Position numbers and translations under genes: made by a program
Shown: positions 1 to 5,542 of the stretch, piece by piece
Numbering within the stretch: position 1 is the stretch's first letter
How the letters are laid out: every line of letters begins with the position of its first letter
The notes under the pieces: model-generated
Told to the model about the DNA's origin: nothing
Database searches by the model: none
The model's input: the letters and a program-made list of their open reading frames with translations, nothing else
Source of the DNA: UBA7672 sp964550535
GTDB taxonomy: Bacteria; Pseudomonadota; Alphaproteobacteria; Caulobacterales; Hyphomonadaceae
Assembly: GCA_964550535.1 (NCBI GenBank)
Contig: CAZJZQ010000096.1
Span: forward strand, 1-12,725
DNA length: 12,725 nt
Direction of reading: 5' to 3'

Positions 1-55
1 AAATCTGTCACCCATCTAACCGCGCGCTTCTGTAACCCCAATCATGGCTGGACAC

Positions 56-90
56 GCGCCTTCTTGGGCGCGAGACGGTGGGGGCCGCCG
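56..90 (-). repeat. Left inverted copy of palindromic repeat, abutting the DUF559 stop codon
   Basis: These 35 nt are the reverse complement of 448-482 with one mismatch. The unit includes the CCCCC block, the CCGTCTCG core and the first hairpin (arms TCGCGCC/GGCGCGA). It begins at the base next to the DUF559 stop codon (91-93). The second, C-rich hairpin found in the full copy at 454-516 is absent here, so this is a partial copy. Similarity stops at about position 55, and 1-55 holds nothing else I recognise. Confidence 0.85.
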
Positions 91-447
91 CTAGCGTGGC
101 TTTACCAGCCGTATCTCGATCCCGCGCAATACGCCGTCGAGATTTTCGTAGATTTCCGCGTTCCAGAACCGCACGACGCTCCAGCCGTGCGTCTCCAGAA
201 ATGCGGTGCGCCGTGCGTCGTGGCGCCGTTCATCCGTGCTTGAATGTGTTTCGCCATCGATCTCGATAATCAGCATTGCTTCGCGGCAGGCGAAGTCTGT
301 GATGTAGGGGCCGACGGGATGCTGGCGCCGGAATTTCCATCCGGCGAGTTTGCGTTTCTGTAGCCGCGACCACAGGATTGTCTCGGCGTTCGTCAGCGCT
401 TGCCGAAGCTTGCGCGCGTGTTGCAGAGTCGTGCGATCCACTTTCAC
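91..447 (-). CDS. DUF559 domain protein (Vsr/PD-(D/E)XK-like endonuclease fold)
   Basis: This 118-residue protein is essentially one DUF559 domain. The helical start ARKLRQALTNAE (11-22) leads to LWSRLQKRKLAGWKFRRQHP (25-44), then YITDF (48-52), IIEIDGETH (60-68) and the closing WSVVRFWNAEI (89-99). D51 and the E62-x-D64 pair sit where the acidic metal ligands of Vsr-like PD-(D/E)XK nucleases would be. The family is predicted to cut DNA, but its biological role is not established. I chose the GTG at 447 because it begins the domain and has a G-rich stretch about 6 nt upstream. The next in-frame GTG (441) is also possible. The open frame continues upstream for hundreds of codons only because it runs antisense to the methyltransferase. 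The gene exactly fills the space between two inverted repeat copies, which suggests it moves or evolves with them (inference). Confidence 0.85.
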   Translation of the reverse strand: MKVDRTTLQHARKLRQALTNAETILWSRLQKRKLAGWKFRRQHPVGPYITDFACREAMLIIEIDGETHSSTDERRHDARRTAFLETHGWSVVRFWNAEIYENLDGVLRGIEIRLVKPR

Positions 448-516
448 CGGCGGCCCCCACCGTCTCGCGCCCAAGCAGGCGCGATCCACCTCCCCCCACG
501 CTACGCATGGGGGAGG
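448..516. repeat. Full palindromic repeat unit next to the DUF559 start codon
   Basis: Positions 448-482 are the inverted partner of 56-90 (34 of 35 identical). The repeat proper spans 454-516. It has a CCCCC block, the CCGTCTCG core, a first hairpin (TCGCGCC, loop CAAGCA, GGCGCGA), a GATCCA linker and a second hairpin with arms CCTCCCCC and GGGGGAGG around a loop containing CGCTACGCA. The same architecture recurs at 4574-4633. On the minus strand the unit lies immediately before the DUF559 GTG and supplies its G-rich ribosome-binding stretch. Confidence 0.85.
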
Positions 517-542
517 AAAACGGCAACGCTGGTAAAGATAAT

Positions 543-1784
543 CTACCGCTTCAACGCAGCCACCACCTCGATATGCGGCGACCAGAGGAACTGGTCGATG
601 GGGGTGATTTGTGTGGGTTTGTAGCCGCCGTCGATGAGGATGCGGAGGTCGCGGGCGAAGGTGGTTGCGTTGCAGCTGACCATCGCAATGCGCGGGACGG
701 ATGAGGCGGCGAGCTGGCGGGTCTGATCCTCGGCGCCGGCGCGGGGCGGGTCGATCACCACGGCGTCGAAGCGTTTGAGTTCGGGCGGCGTGAGCGGGCG
801 GCGGAAGAGGTCGCGGCGCTCTGTCGTCACGGGTTTGAGCGTGGGGGTGGCGCGGGCGGATTTTTCCAGCGCGGCGAGAGCGGGGGCGTCGCTTTCGACG
901 GCGTGCACGGTGGCGCTGGCGGCGAGGCGCAATGAGAACGTGCCGGCGCCGGCGAAGAGATCGGCGACGCGACGCGCGGGGCCGATGGCTTCGGACACGA
1001 GTTGCGCCATGGCGGATTCGGAAGGCGCGCAGGCTTGCAGGAAGCCGCCAGGCGGAGGCGTGAGGAAGGCGGCGCCGGCGCGGATCACGGGCTGGCGCAG
1101 GGCGATCAGAAGCTCTCCGTTGAGCGAGAGGCGGGCGAGGCCGGCGGCCTGCGCCTCGGCGATGAGGCGCTGCTTGTCGTCGGCGGAGAGGCCCTTGCGT
1201 GCGCCGGTGATGGAGAGGTCGGCGCCGGTGTCCGTCTCGGTGACCCAGAGGGTGAGCGCGTCCTTTGGTTGGGCGGCGATGGCGGCGAGTGATTTCAGTT
1301 TCGGGATCAGCGCGAAGAGGCCGGGCGTGAGGACGGCGCAATCGGTGATGGGGGTGATCGTGTGGCTGCGGCGGCCGTGGAAGCCGGCGATAATCTCGCG
1401 CCCCTTGCGTGCGGCGGCGAAGGCGGCGCGGCGGCGGGTGCGCGGCGGGATGGCGATGACGGGAGCCACGGGCGCGCCGATGCGCTGGGCGGCGAGAGCG
1501 TCGATGACGAGCTGCCGCTTGAAGGCGAGGTAGGTTGCGGCGGACAGGTGCTGGAGCGTGCAGCCGCCGCAGCTTGCTTCTTTGGCTCCATAGTGCGCGC
1601 ATTTGGGGGCGGCGCGATCCGGGCTGGGCGTGTCGATGGAGAGGAGGCGCGCGCGGGCGCCGTCGATCTCCGCCGTTATGGTTTCACCGGGGAGGGTCAG
1701 CGGCACGTGGATGGTGCGGCCCTCATGGCTGGCGGCGCCGTCGCCCTGCGCGCCGAGGGCGGTGATGTGGAGTTGGGCGGGCAA
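543..1784 (-). CDS. RlmD/TrmA-family class I SAM-dependent RNA (uracil-5-)-methyltransferase
   Basis: This 413-residue protein is predicted to methylate C5 of a uridine in RNA, most likely 23S rRNA, using S-adenosylmethionine. An N-terminal TRAM-like beta domain (about 1-55) is followed by four cysteines typical of the [4Fe-4S] site (C62, C72, C75 and C149). The C-terminal Rossmann methyltransferase has the SAM motif DLFAGAGTFS (275-284) and DPPRAG (345-350). It also has the nucleophile C371 in MVSCNATTFARDL and the general base E406 in HIEVVA. Length and motif order fit RlmD/RumA, but the exact target base cannot be read from sequence. The ATG at 1784 lies 7 nt after the antitoxin stop codon and lacks a strong Shine-Dalgarno sequence, so translational coupling and co-transcription with the toxin-antitoxin pair are likely. 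Confidence 0.92.
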   Translation of the reverse strand: MPAQLHITALGAQGDGAASHEGRTIHVPLTLPGETITAEIDGARARLLSIDTPSPDRAAPKCAHYGAKEASCGGCTLQHLSAATYLAFKRQLVIDALAAQRIGAPVAPVIAIPPRTRRRAAFAAARKGREIIAGFHGRRSHTITPITDCAVLTPGLFALIPKLKSLAAIAAQPKDALTLWVTETDTGADLSITGARKGLSADDKQRLIAEAQAAGLARLSLNGELLIALRQPVIRAGAAFLTPPPGGFLQACAPSESAMAQLVSEAIGPARRVADLFAGAGTFSLRLAASATVHAVESDAPALAALEKSARATPTLKPVTTERRDLFRRPLTPPELKRFDAVVIDPPRAGAEDQTRQLAASSVPRIAMVSCNATTFARDLRILIDGGYKPTQITPIDQFLWSPHIEVVAALKR

Positions 1785-1791
1785 TGTGGGC

Positions 1792-2127
1792 TCAGGCCGC
1801 GGGTTTGAAGGTGAGCTGGAGGCCGAGCGCCTTCGCGACTTTCATTACGGTGGCGAAGCTGGGGTCGCCCTCGCCGGACAGCGCTTTGTAGAGACCCTGC
1901 CGGGTGAGGCCGGAGTCGCGCGCGAGCTGGCTCATATTGCGCGCGCGGGCCACATCTCCAAGCGCGGCGGCGACGTAAGCGGGATCGTCGCCACCCTCTT
2001 CCATCACCGCTTCGAGATAGGCGGCGATATCCTCCTCGGTTTCGAGGTAATCGGCGGTGTCGTAGCGTTTGAACGTGACCTTAGCCGCCGTTTTCGTCTT
2101 TCCAGGCTTTTGCATAATCTTTGGCAT
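1792..2127 (-). CDS. HigA-like antitoxin (addiction-module antidote, COG3636 type)
   Basis: This 111-residue protein is the probable antidote of the preceding toxin. The N-terminal region contains the family-typical TFKRYDTADYL (18-28), then EEDIAAYLEAVMEEGGDDPAY (31-51), where residues bind and cover the toxin in related systems. A C-terminal Xre-type helix-turn-helix, MSQLARDSGLTRQGLYKALS (65-84), is predicted to bind DNA. I chose the ATG at 2127 because AAGGA lies about 8 nt upstream, whereas the in-frame ATG at 2115 has no such site. The start overlaps the end of the toxin gene by 47 nt, a usual coupling for the toxin-first HigBA arrangement. By analogy with the family, the protein should repress its own operon, and an inverted repeat at 2418-2435 is a candidate operator. 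Confidence 0.9.
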   Translation of the reverse strand: MPKIMQKPGKTKTAAKVTFKRYDTADYLETEEDIAAYLEAVMEEGGDDPAYVAAALGDVARARNMSQLARDSGLTRQGLYKALSGEGDPSFATVMKVAKALGLQLTFKPAA

Positions 2128-2389
2128 TCTCGATGTCCTTGTCCTGCGTGGACTTGTCGCCGCCGCACAGCAGGATGACGAGCAACTCGCCGCGCTGCAT
2201 GTAATAGACCCGGTAGCCGGGGCCGTAGTCGATCCGCATTTCCGAAATGCCGCCGCCAACCGGCTTCACGTCTCCCGGGTTGCCGAGAGTAAGACGCCGG
2301 ACACGTGCGACGACCCTTGCCCTAGCGTTGCGGTCCCGCAGATGACCTATCCAGTCATCATAAGCGGATGTCGTGACGACTTCGATCAT
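2081..2389 (-). CDS. HigB/RelE-superfamily toxin (putative addiction-module killer protein)
   Basis: This 102-residue protein is a compact RelE/HigB-fold toxin, predicted to cleave mRNA at the ribosome when not bound by its antidote. It starts with the typical MIEVVTTSAYDDWIGHLRD and has the family core GISEMRIDYGPGYRVYY (48-64). The terminal LLCGGDKSTQDKDIENAK block (73-90) carries the conserved GGDKxxQ and D-I-A/N-A-K features. Length is complete for the family, so it appears intact. Toxin precedes antitoxin, the HigBA order. No Shine-Dalgarno sequence precedes the ATG at 2389. A promoter-like pair of boxes ends only a few nt upstream, so the message may be leaderless (inference). Which mRNA sites it cuts cannot be predicted. 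Confidence 0.9.
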   Translation of the reverse strand: MIEVVTTSAYDDWIGHLRDRNARARVVARVRRLTLGNPGDVKPVGGGISEMRIDYGPGYRVYYMQRGELLVILLCGGDKSTQDKDIENAKDYAKAWKDENGG

Positions 2390-2395
2390 GTGACA

Positions 2396-2436
2396 ACTAC
2401 AGGATACATGTAGCGTGTGTCAACCGTGGTTGTCAA
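2396..2436 (-). promoter_or_regulatory. Candidate promoter for the toxin-antitoxin-methyltransferase operon
   Basis: On the minus strand a TTGACA box (2418-2423) is followed after 16 nt by TGTAGT (2396-2401), 6 nt before the toxin ATG. A second TTGACA lies at 2431-2436, 13 nt further upstream. The position implies a transcript beginning at or very near the ATG. The -10 match is only four of six, so confidence is moderate. Confidence 0.45.
2418..2435. promoter_or_regulatory. Imperfect palindrome, candidate HigA operator
   Basis: CAACC-GT-GGTTG (2421-2432) is flanked by TGT and TCA, giving near dyad symmetry over 18 nt. A further TGACAAC element sits at 2391-2397, next to the toxin start. The palindrome covers the -35 boxes, where an Xre-type antitoxin would repress. 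It also covers the stop codon of the upstream membrane-protein gene. Confidence 0.4.
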
Positions 2437-2650
2437 GCGACGCTTTGGAGCGGCGGCGGGCGAAGAGGATGGCGCAGGCGCCCCCCGCGATCGCTCCGGT
2501 CAGCACGCTCAGCCACAGGGGCGTGCCTTCGAGTTTCAGAGCGATTGCGAGGGCCGCGCCGCCCAGTCCTGTGAGGATCGCAATGCCGGTCATGAGCAGA
2601 ATGATGCGGAGGATGCTCATTTCCTCGCGCTCCGGATTTTTCGATTGCAT
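2420..2650 (-). CDS. Small two-helix membrane protein, function unknown
   Basis: This 76-residue protein has a charged N-terminus (QSKNPEREE) and two hydrophobic segments: residues 13-38 (ILRIILLMTGIAILTGLGGA onward) and 46-64 (LWLSVLTGAIAGGACAILF). RRRSK follows the second segment, so both ends probably face the cytoplasm. I chose the ATG at 2650 because AAGGGGA lies about 8 nt upstream. In-frame ATGs at 2668 (no ribosome site) and 2620 (GAGG too close) are less likely. I do not recognise a family. It is co-directional with the toxin-antitoxin genes, and its TGA lies inside their proposed promoter/operator. Confidence 0.65.
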   Translation of the reverse strand: MQSKNPEREEMSILRIILLMTGIAILTGLGGAALAIALKLEGTPLWLSVLTGAIAGGACAILFARRRSKASLDNHG

Positions 2651-2711
2651 TTGTGGTGTCCCCTTCATGAACGGCGCACGAGACGCGGCCATACTCAACC
2701 CAACGCGCAGG

Positions 2712-2740
2712 ATGATAGCGCAAGACGCCGCCAGCGTCAG
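2712..2740 (-). promoter_or_regulatory. Candidate sigma-70 promoter for the small membrane protein
   Basis: On the minus strand CTGACG (2735-2740) and TATCAT (2712-2717, five of six matches to TATAAT) are separated by exactly 17 nt. The predicted transcript start is about 55 nt upstream of the ATG at 2650. The modB gene diverges from the same intergenic region. Confidence 0.4.
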
Positions 2741-2811
2741 CCGGGTGCGTATCTTGCCAGATCGGGCGCTATACGCGAAGAAAACCAACGGTGAAATGTG
2801 CAGGCGCGTTG

Positions 2812-3498
2812 ATGCTGACGGCGGATGAGTTGACGGCGCTGATGACCAGCCTTGGCGTGGCCGGGCGGGCGGTGGCGTTTTCGTTGCCGGTGGCGGTGGC
2901 GTTTGCATGGGCGCTGTCGCGGCCGAGGTTTCCGGGCAAGAGCGTGCTGGATATGGTGGCGCACCTGCCTCTGGTGCTGCCGCCGGTGCTGGTGGGGTTT
3001 CTGCTGCTTCTTGCGTTCGGACGGCGCGGGCCGGTGGGGAGCTGGCTGGAGGAGACGTTCGGCGTGACGCTGGCCTTCACGGCGGAGGGCGCGGCGCTGG
3101 CGACGGCGGTGATGGCCTTCCCGCTGATGGTGCGCGCGATACGCATGTCGTTCGAGGCGACGGACCCGGGCCTGTTTCAGGCGGCGGCGGTGCTGCGCGC
3201 GGGGCCGTGGGACAGGTTCAGGTCGATCGCGTTGCCGCTGGCGTGGCCGGGCGTGCTGGCGGGGGCGGTGACGGCGTTCGCGGCGGGGCTGGGCGAGTTT
3301 GGCGCGGTCATCACCTTTGCGTCGAACGTGCCGGGCGAGACGCAGACCCTGCCGCTGGCGATCTATTCCGCGCTTCAGACGCCGGGCGGCGAGGAGCGCG
3401 CATTGCGGCTGGCGGGGATATCGCTGACGGCGGCGCTGGCCGGGCTGGCGGCGGCTGAGGGGTTGGCGCGCTGGTCGCGGCGCAGGCTGTTGGCATGA
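2812..3498 (+). CDS. modB: Molybdate ABC transporter, permease subunit ModB
   Basis: This 228-residue inner-membrane permease forms the molybdate channel as a homodimer and couples to ModC. About five to six hydrophobic segments are visible (15-37, 47-69, 92-110, 143-166, 198-215). The coupling loop with the EAA-like motif AAAVLRAGPWDRFRSIALPL (124-143) is followed by GxxxAFAAGLGEFGAVI (151-167). Length matches family members of about 225-230 residues. I chose the ATG at 2812, with AGG 7 nt upstream, because the protein then begins MLTADELTALMTSLGVAGRA, which aligns with the usual ModB N-terminus. A GTG at 2791 would add seven residues. The stop overlaps the modC start in ATGA, so the two are translationally coupled. 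Confidence 0.93.
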   Translation: MLTADELTALMTSLGVAGRAVAFSLPVAVAFAWALSRPRFPGKSVLDMVAHLPLVLPPVLVGFLLLLAFGRRGPVGSWLEETFGVTLAFTAEGAALATAVMAFPLMVRAIRMSFEATDPGLFQAAAVLRAGPWDRFRSIALPLAWPGVLAGAVTAFAAGLGEFGAVITFASNVPGETQTLPLAIYSALQTPGGEERALRLAGISLTAALAGLAAAEGLARWSRRRLLA

Positions 3499-4499
3499 GC
3501 GAGCTTGTCGCCGAAGGCGTGAGTGTCCGGCGCGGCGCGTTCCGGTTGAGCGCGGATTTCCGTGCGCCTCTGGATGGCGTGAGCGTGGTGTTCGGGCCTT
3601 CGGGCGCGGGCAAGTCGATGTTGCTGGGCGCTCTGGCGGGGCTGAACCGGATCGAGAGCGGGCGCATCGTGATGGGCGGACGCGTGCTGGATGAGGGCAA
3701 GGCGCACGTGCCGCCGCATCTGCGCGGCGTGGGGCTGGTCTTTCAGGATGCGCGGTTGTTTCCGCATCTGAGCGTGCGCGGGAATCTGGCGTTCGCGGCG
3801 AAGCGGGCGATGAGGTCAGGCTCTACCTTCGCCGGGGATGCGGTTGAGAGGGTTGCGCGAAGCCTGGAAATTTTGGACCTGCTCGACCGGCCGGTGCGGA
3901 ATCTTTCCGGGGGAGAGAAAAGCCGGGTGGCTCTGGCGCGGGCGGTGTTGTCGGCGCCGGAGTTGTTGTTGCTGGACGAGCCGTTCGCGGCGCTGGACGG
4001 GCGGCGGCGGAGGGCGTTCGTGCGGTTGCTGCGTGAGATGGCGCGCGAGCGCGGTCTGCCGATGATGGTGGTGACGCACCAGGTGGAGGAGGCGGCGGAA
4101 CTAGCCGATCATCTGATCGCGGTGCGTGACGGTGCGGTTGTGGCGCACGGTCCTGCTGGTCAGGTGATGGCGTCGGCGGCGTTCGCGGGATTGCTGGACC
4201 GGCGGGACGCCGGGGCGCGTGTCGAGGCGGCTTCGATGGCCGGGCGCGAGGGCGCGGGCGCGTGGGTGCGGGCGGACAATGTGTTGCTGGCGGCGGAAGC
4301 GCCGCGCGGACTGTCGGCGCGCCATGTCTGGGAAGGGCGTGTCACCGGCATCGTTACGGAGGATGACGGGCCGGCTCTGGTTGCGTTGGAGACAGGCGTG
4401 GGCCGCATCCTGTCGCGCGTGACGCGGGAGGCGGTGAGCGAGCTGGCGCTGGCGCAGGGCAAAGCGGCGTGGGCGGTTGTGAAGACACATGCACTCTAG
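3495..4499 (+). CDS. modC: Molybdate ABC transporter, ATP-binding subunit ModC
   Basis: This 334-residue ATPase powers molybdate import. The nucleotide-binding domain shows Walker A GPSGAGKS (34-41), the Q-loop Q84 in VFQDARLFPHL, and the ABC signature LSGGE (137-141). Walker B is LLLLDEP (157-163), the D-loop is AALD, and the switch histidine is H195 in VVTHQ. The C-terminal part, about 272-332, looks like a single Mop/TOBE oxyanion-binding domain (SARHVWEGRVTGIV, then VGRILSRVTREAVSELAL), which in ModC senses molybdate. This domain and the neighbours separate it from sulfate or phosphate transporters. It begins within the modB stop codon and is followed after 36 nt by modA. Confidence 0.94.
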   Translation: MSELVAEGVSVRRGAFRLSADFRAPLDGVSVVFGPSGAGKSMLLGALAGLNRIESGRIVMGGRVLDEGKAHVPPHLRGVGLVFQDARLFPHLSVRGNLAFAAKRAMRSGSTFAGDAVERVARSLEILDLLDRPVRNLSGGEKSRVALARAVLSAPELLLLDEPFAALDGRRRRAFVRLLREMARERGLPMMVVTHQVEEAAELADHLIAVRDGAVVAHGPAGQVMASAAFAGLLDRRDAGARVEAASMAGREGAGAWVRADNVLLAAEAPRGLSARHVWEGRVTGIVTEDDGPALVALETGVGRILSRVTREAVSELALAQGKAAWAVVKTHAL

Positions 4500-4535
4500 G
4501 TTGCGATTCGTCGCGGACATCGACAGGAGCATTTT

Positions 4536-5417
4536 ATGCTGAGGAAACATTTCTCCGGCCGCGCCGCGGCCAGCCCCCTCCGTCTCGCCGCGAAGACGCG
4601 GCGATCCACCTCCCCCAGCTTCGCAGGGGGAGGACTGCGGATGGCGGTGATTGCGGCTTTCGGCCTGTTGCTGGCGGCGTGCGGCGGGCCGGCGGGGGAA
4701 CAGGCGGCGCCGGAAACCGCGGAGCCTGTGCGGGTGTTTGCGGCGGCGAGCCTGACCGATGTGATGGGCGCGGTCGCTGACGCCTATGCGGCGACCGGCG
4801 AGCCCAGGCCGGTGCTGAATTTTGCGGCGAGTTCCGATCTGGCGCGCCAGATCGAGCAGGGCGCGGATGCAGATGTCTTCATGTCCGCTGACGAGGCGTG
4901 GATGGACTATCTCGACGAGCGCAAGCTGATCGATCCTGTGTCGCGGCGCTCGCTGCTGGGCAATACGCTGGTGATGATTGCGCCGGCGGATGCGGCCTTC
5001 ACGCTGGAGCTGGCGCCGGGCGGCGATCTTGCGGGCGCGCTCAATGGCGGCACGCTCGCGCTGGCCGATCCCGACAGCGTGCCGGCGGGCCGGTACGCCA
5101 AGGAAGCGCTGACCTGGATGGGGGCGTGGGACAGTGTTGCGGGCAAGGTGGCGCGCACCGAGAGCGTGCGCGCGGCGCTGCGCTTTGTTGAAGCCGGCGA
5201 GGCCGCGGCGGGGATTGTCTATGGCACTGACGCCGCAGCGGCGGGCGACAAGGTTGCGGTCGTGGGGATATTCCCCGGCGAAAGCCACACGCCTGTCACC
5301 TATCCCGTTGCGCTGGTTCAGGGGGGCAACGAGAGCACCCCGGAGTTCGGCGTGTTCCTGGCGTCGGACGAGGCAGGCGTGATCTTCGAGGCCTTCGGCT
5401 TCGCGGTGATCCAGTAG
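4536..5417 (+). CDS. modA: Molybdate ABC transporter, substrate-binding lipoprotein ModA
   Basis: The mature part is a ModA-type periplasmic binding protein. It shows RVFAAASLTDVM (66-77, S72 as oxyanion ligand), NFAASSDLARQI (95-106, S99/S100), DADVFMSAD (111-119), ALADPDSVPAGRYAKEAL (175-192) and GIVYGTDA (226-233, Y229). The lipobox LLAAC (45-49) makes it a lipoprotein anchored at C49, unlike the soluble E. coli ModA. The ATG at 4536 has AGGAG 6 nt upstream and a basic MLRKHFSGR start. A later ATG (4641) has GGGGGAGG 7 nt upstream, supplied by an inserted repeat, but would lack a positive n-region. Residues 13-33 are encoded by that repeat (4574-4633), in frame. The order modB-modC-modA differs from the common modABC. 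No modE is in the window. Confidence 0.92.
   Translation: MLRKHFSGRAAASPLRLAAKTRRSTSPSFAGGGLRMAVIAAFGLLLAACGGPAGEQAAPETAEPVRVFAAASLTDVMGAVADAYAATGEPRPVLNFAASSDLARQIEQGADADVFMSADEAWMDYLDERKLIDPVSRRSLLGNTLVMIAPADAAFTLELAPGGDLAGALNGGTLALADPDSVPAGRYAKEALTWMGAWDSVAGKVARTESVRAALRFVEAGEAAAGIVYGTDAAAAGDKVAVVGIFPGESHTPVTYPVALVQGGNESTPEFGVFLASDEAGVIFEAFGFAVIQ
4574..4633. repeat. Palindromic repeat unit inserted in frame in the modA signal peptide
   Basis: This 60-nt unit has the same plan as 454-516. A CCCCC block and CCGTCTCG core lead to a hairpin with arms TCGCCGCG/CGCGGCGA around AAGA, then GATCCA, then a hairpin with arms CCTCCCCC/GGGGGAGG around AGCTTCGCA. The first hairpin differs from the other copy by paired changes that preserve base-pairing. 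The length is a multiple of three and contains no stop codon in the modA frame. Confidence 0.85.
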
Positions 5418-5459
5418 TCCCTGTTACGCTCGCCATCATGTGAACGAATAAATCGGCGC

Positions 5460-5496
5460 TTGCCGCGAGGGCGCCTGCGGCAATACGCATTGCCGC
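5460..5496. promoter_or_regulatory. Three alternating inverted arms between modA and the copper-protein gene
   Basis: TTGCCGC (5460-5466), GCGGCAA (5477-5483) and TTGCCGC (5490-5496) alternate, so the middle arm can pair with either neighbour (loops of 10 and 6 nt). The first and third arms extend to TTGCCGCGA and are exactly 30 nt apart. This could be a tandem operator, mutually exclusive RNA hairpins in the leader of the next gene, or a weak terminator for the mod operon. No U-tract follows, which argues against the last. Confidence 0.4.
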
Positions 5497-5542
5497 GAAG
5501 GATAACCGGCACCATGCTCCGCAAAAATACCGGGAGGAGCAT

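Noticed and set aside
448..516. CRISPR or integron-type array
   Set aside because: There are only three dispersed repeat copies in the window, with no regular spacers, cas genes or integrase.
448..1602. Upstream extension of the DUF559 reading frame to a 503-residue protein
   Set aside because: The extension is antisense or out of frame to the clearly conserved methyltransferase gene and is arginine/proline-rich low complexity. Only the last 118 residues resemble a protein family.
2769..2780. Possible ModE half-site (CGCTATAC) upstream of modB
   Set aside because: Only one half resembles the ModE site. No inverted partner is found at the expected distance and no modE gene is present, so it is not reported as a feature.
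4641..5417. Shorter modA starting at the internal ATG
   Set aside because: It would give a signal peptide without a positive n-region, and the 4536 start has a better-placed AGGAG. It is kept only as an alternative in the modA entry.
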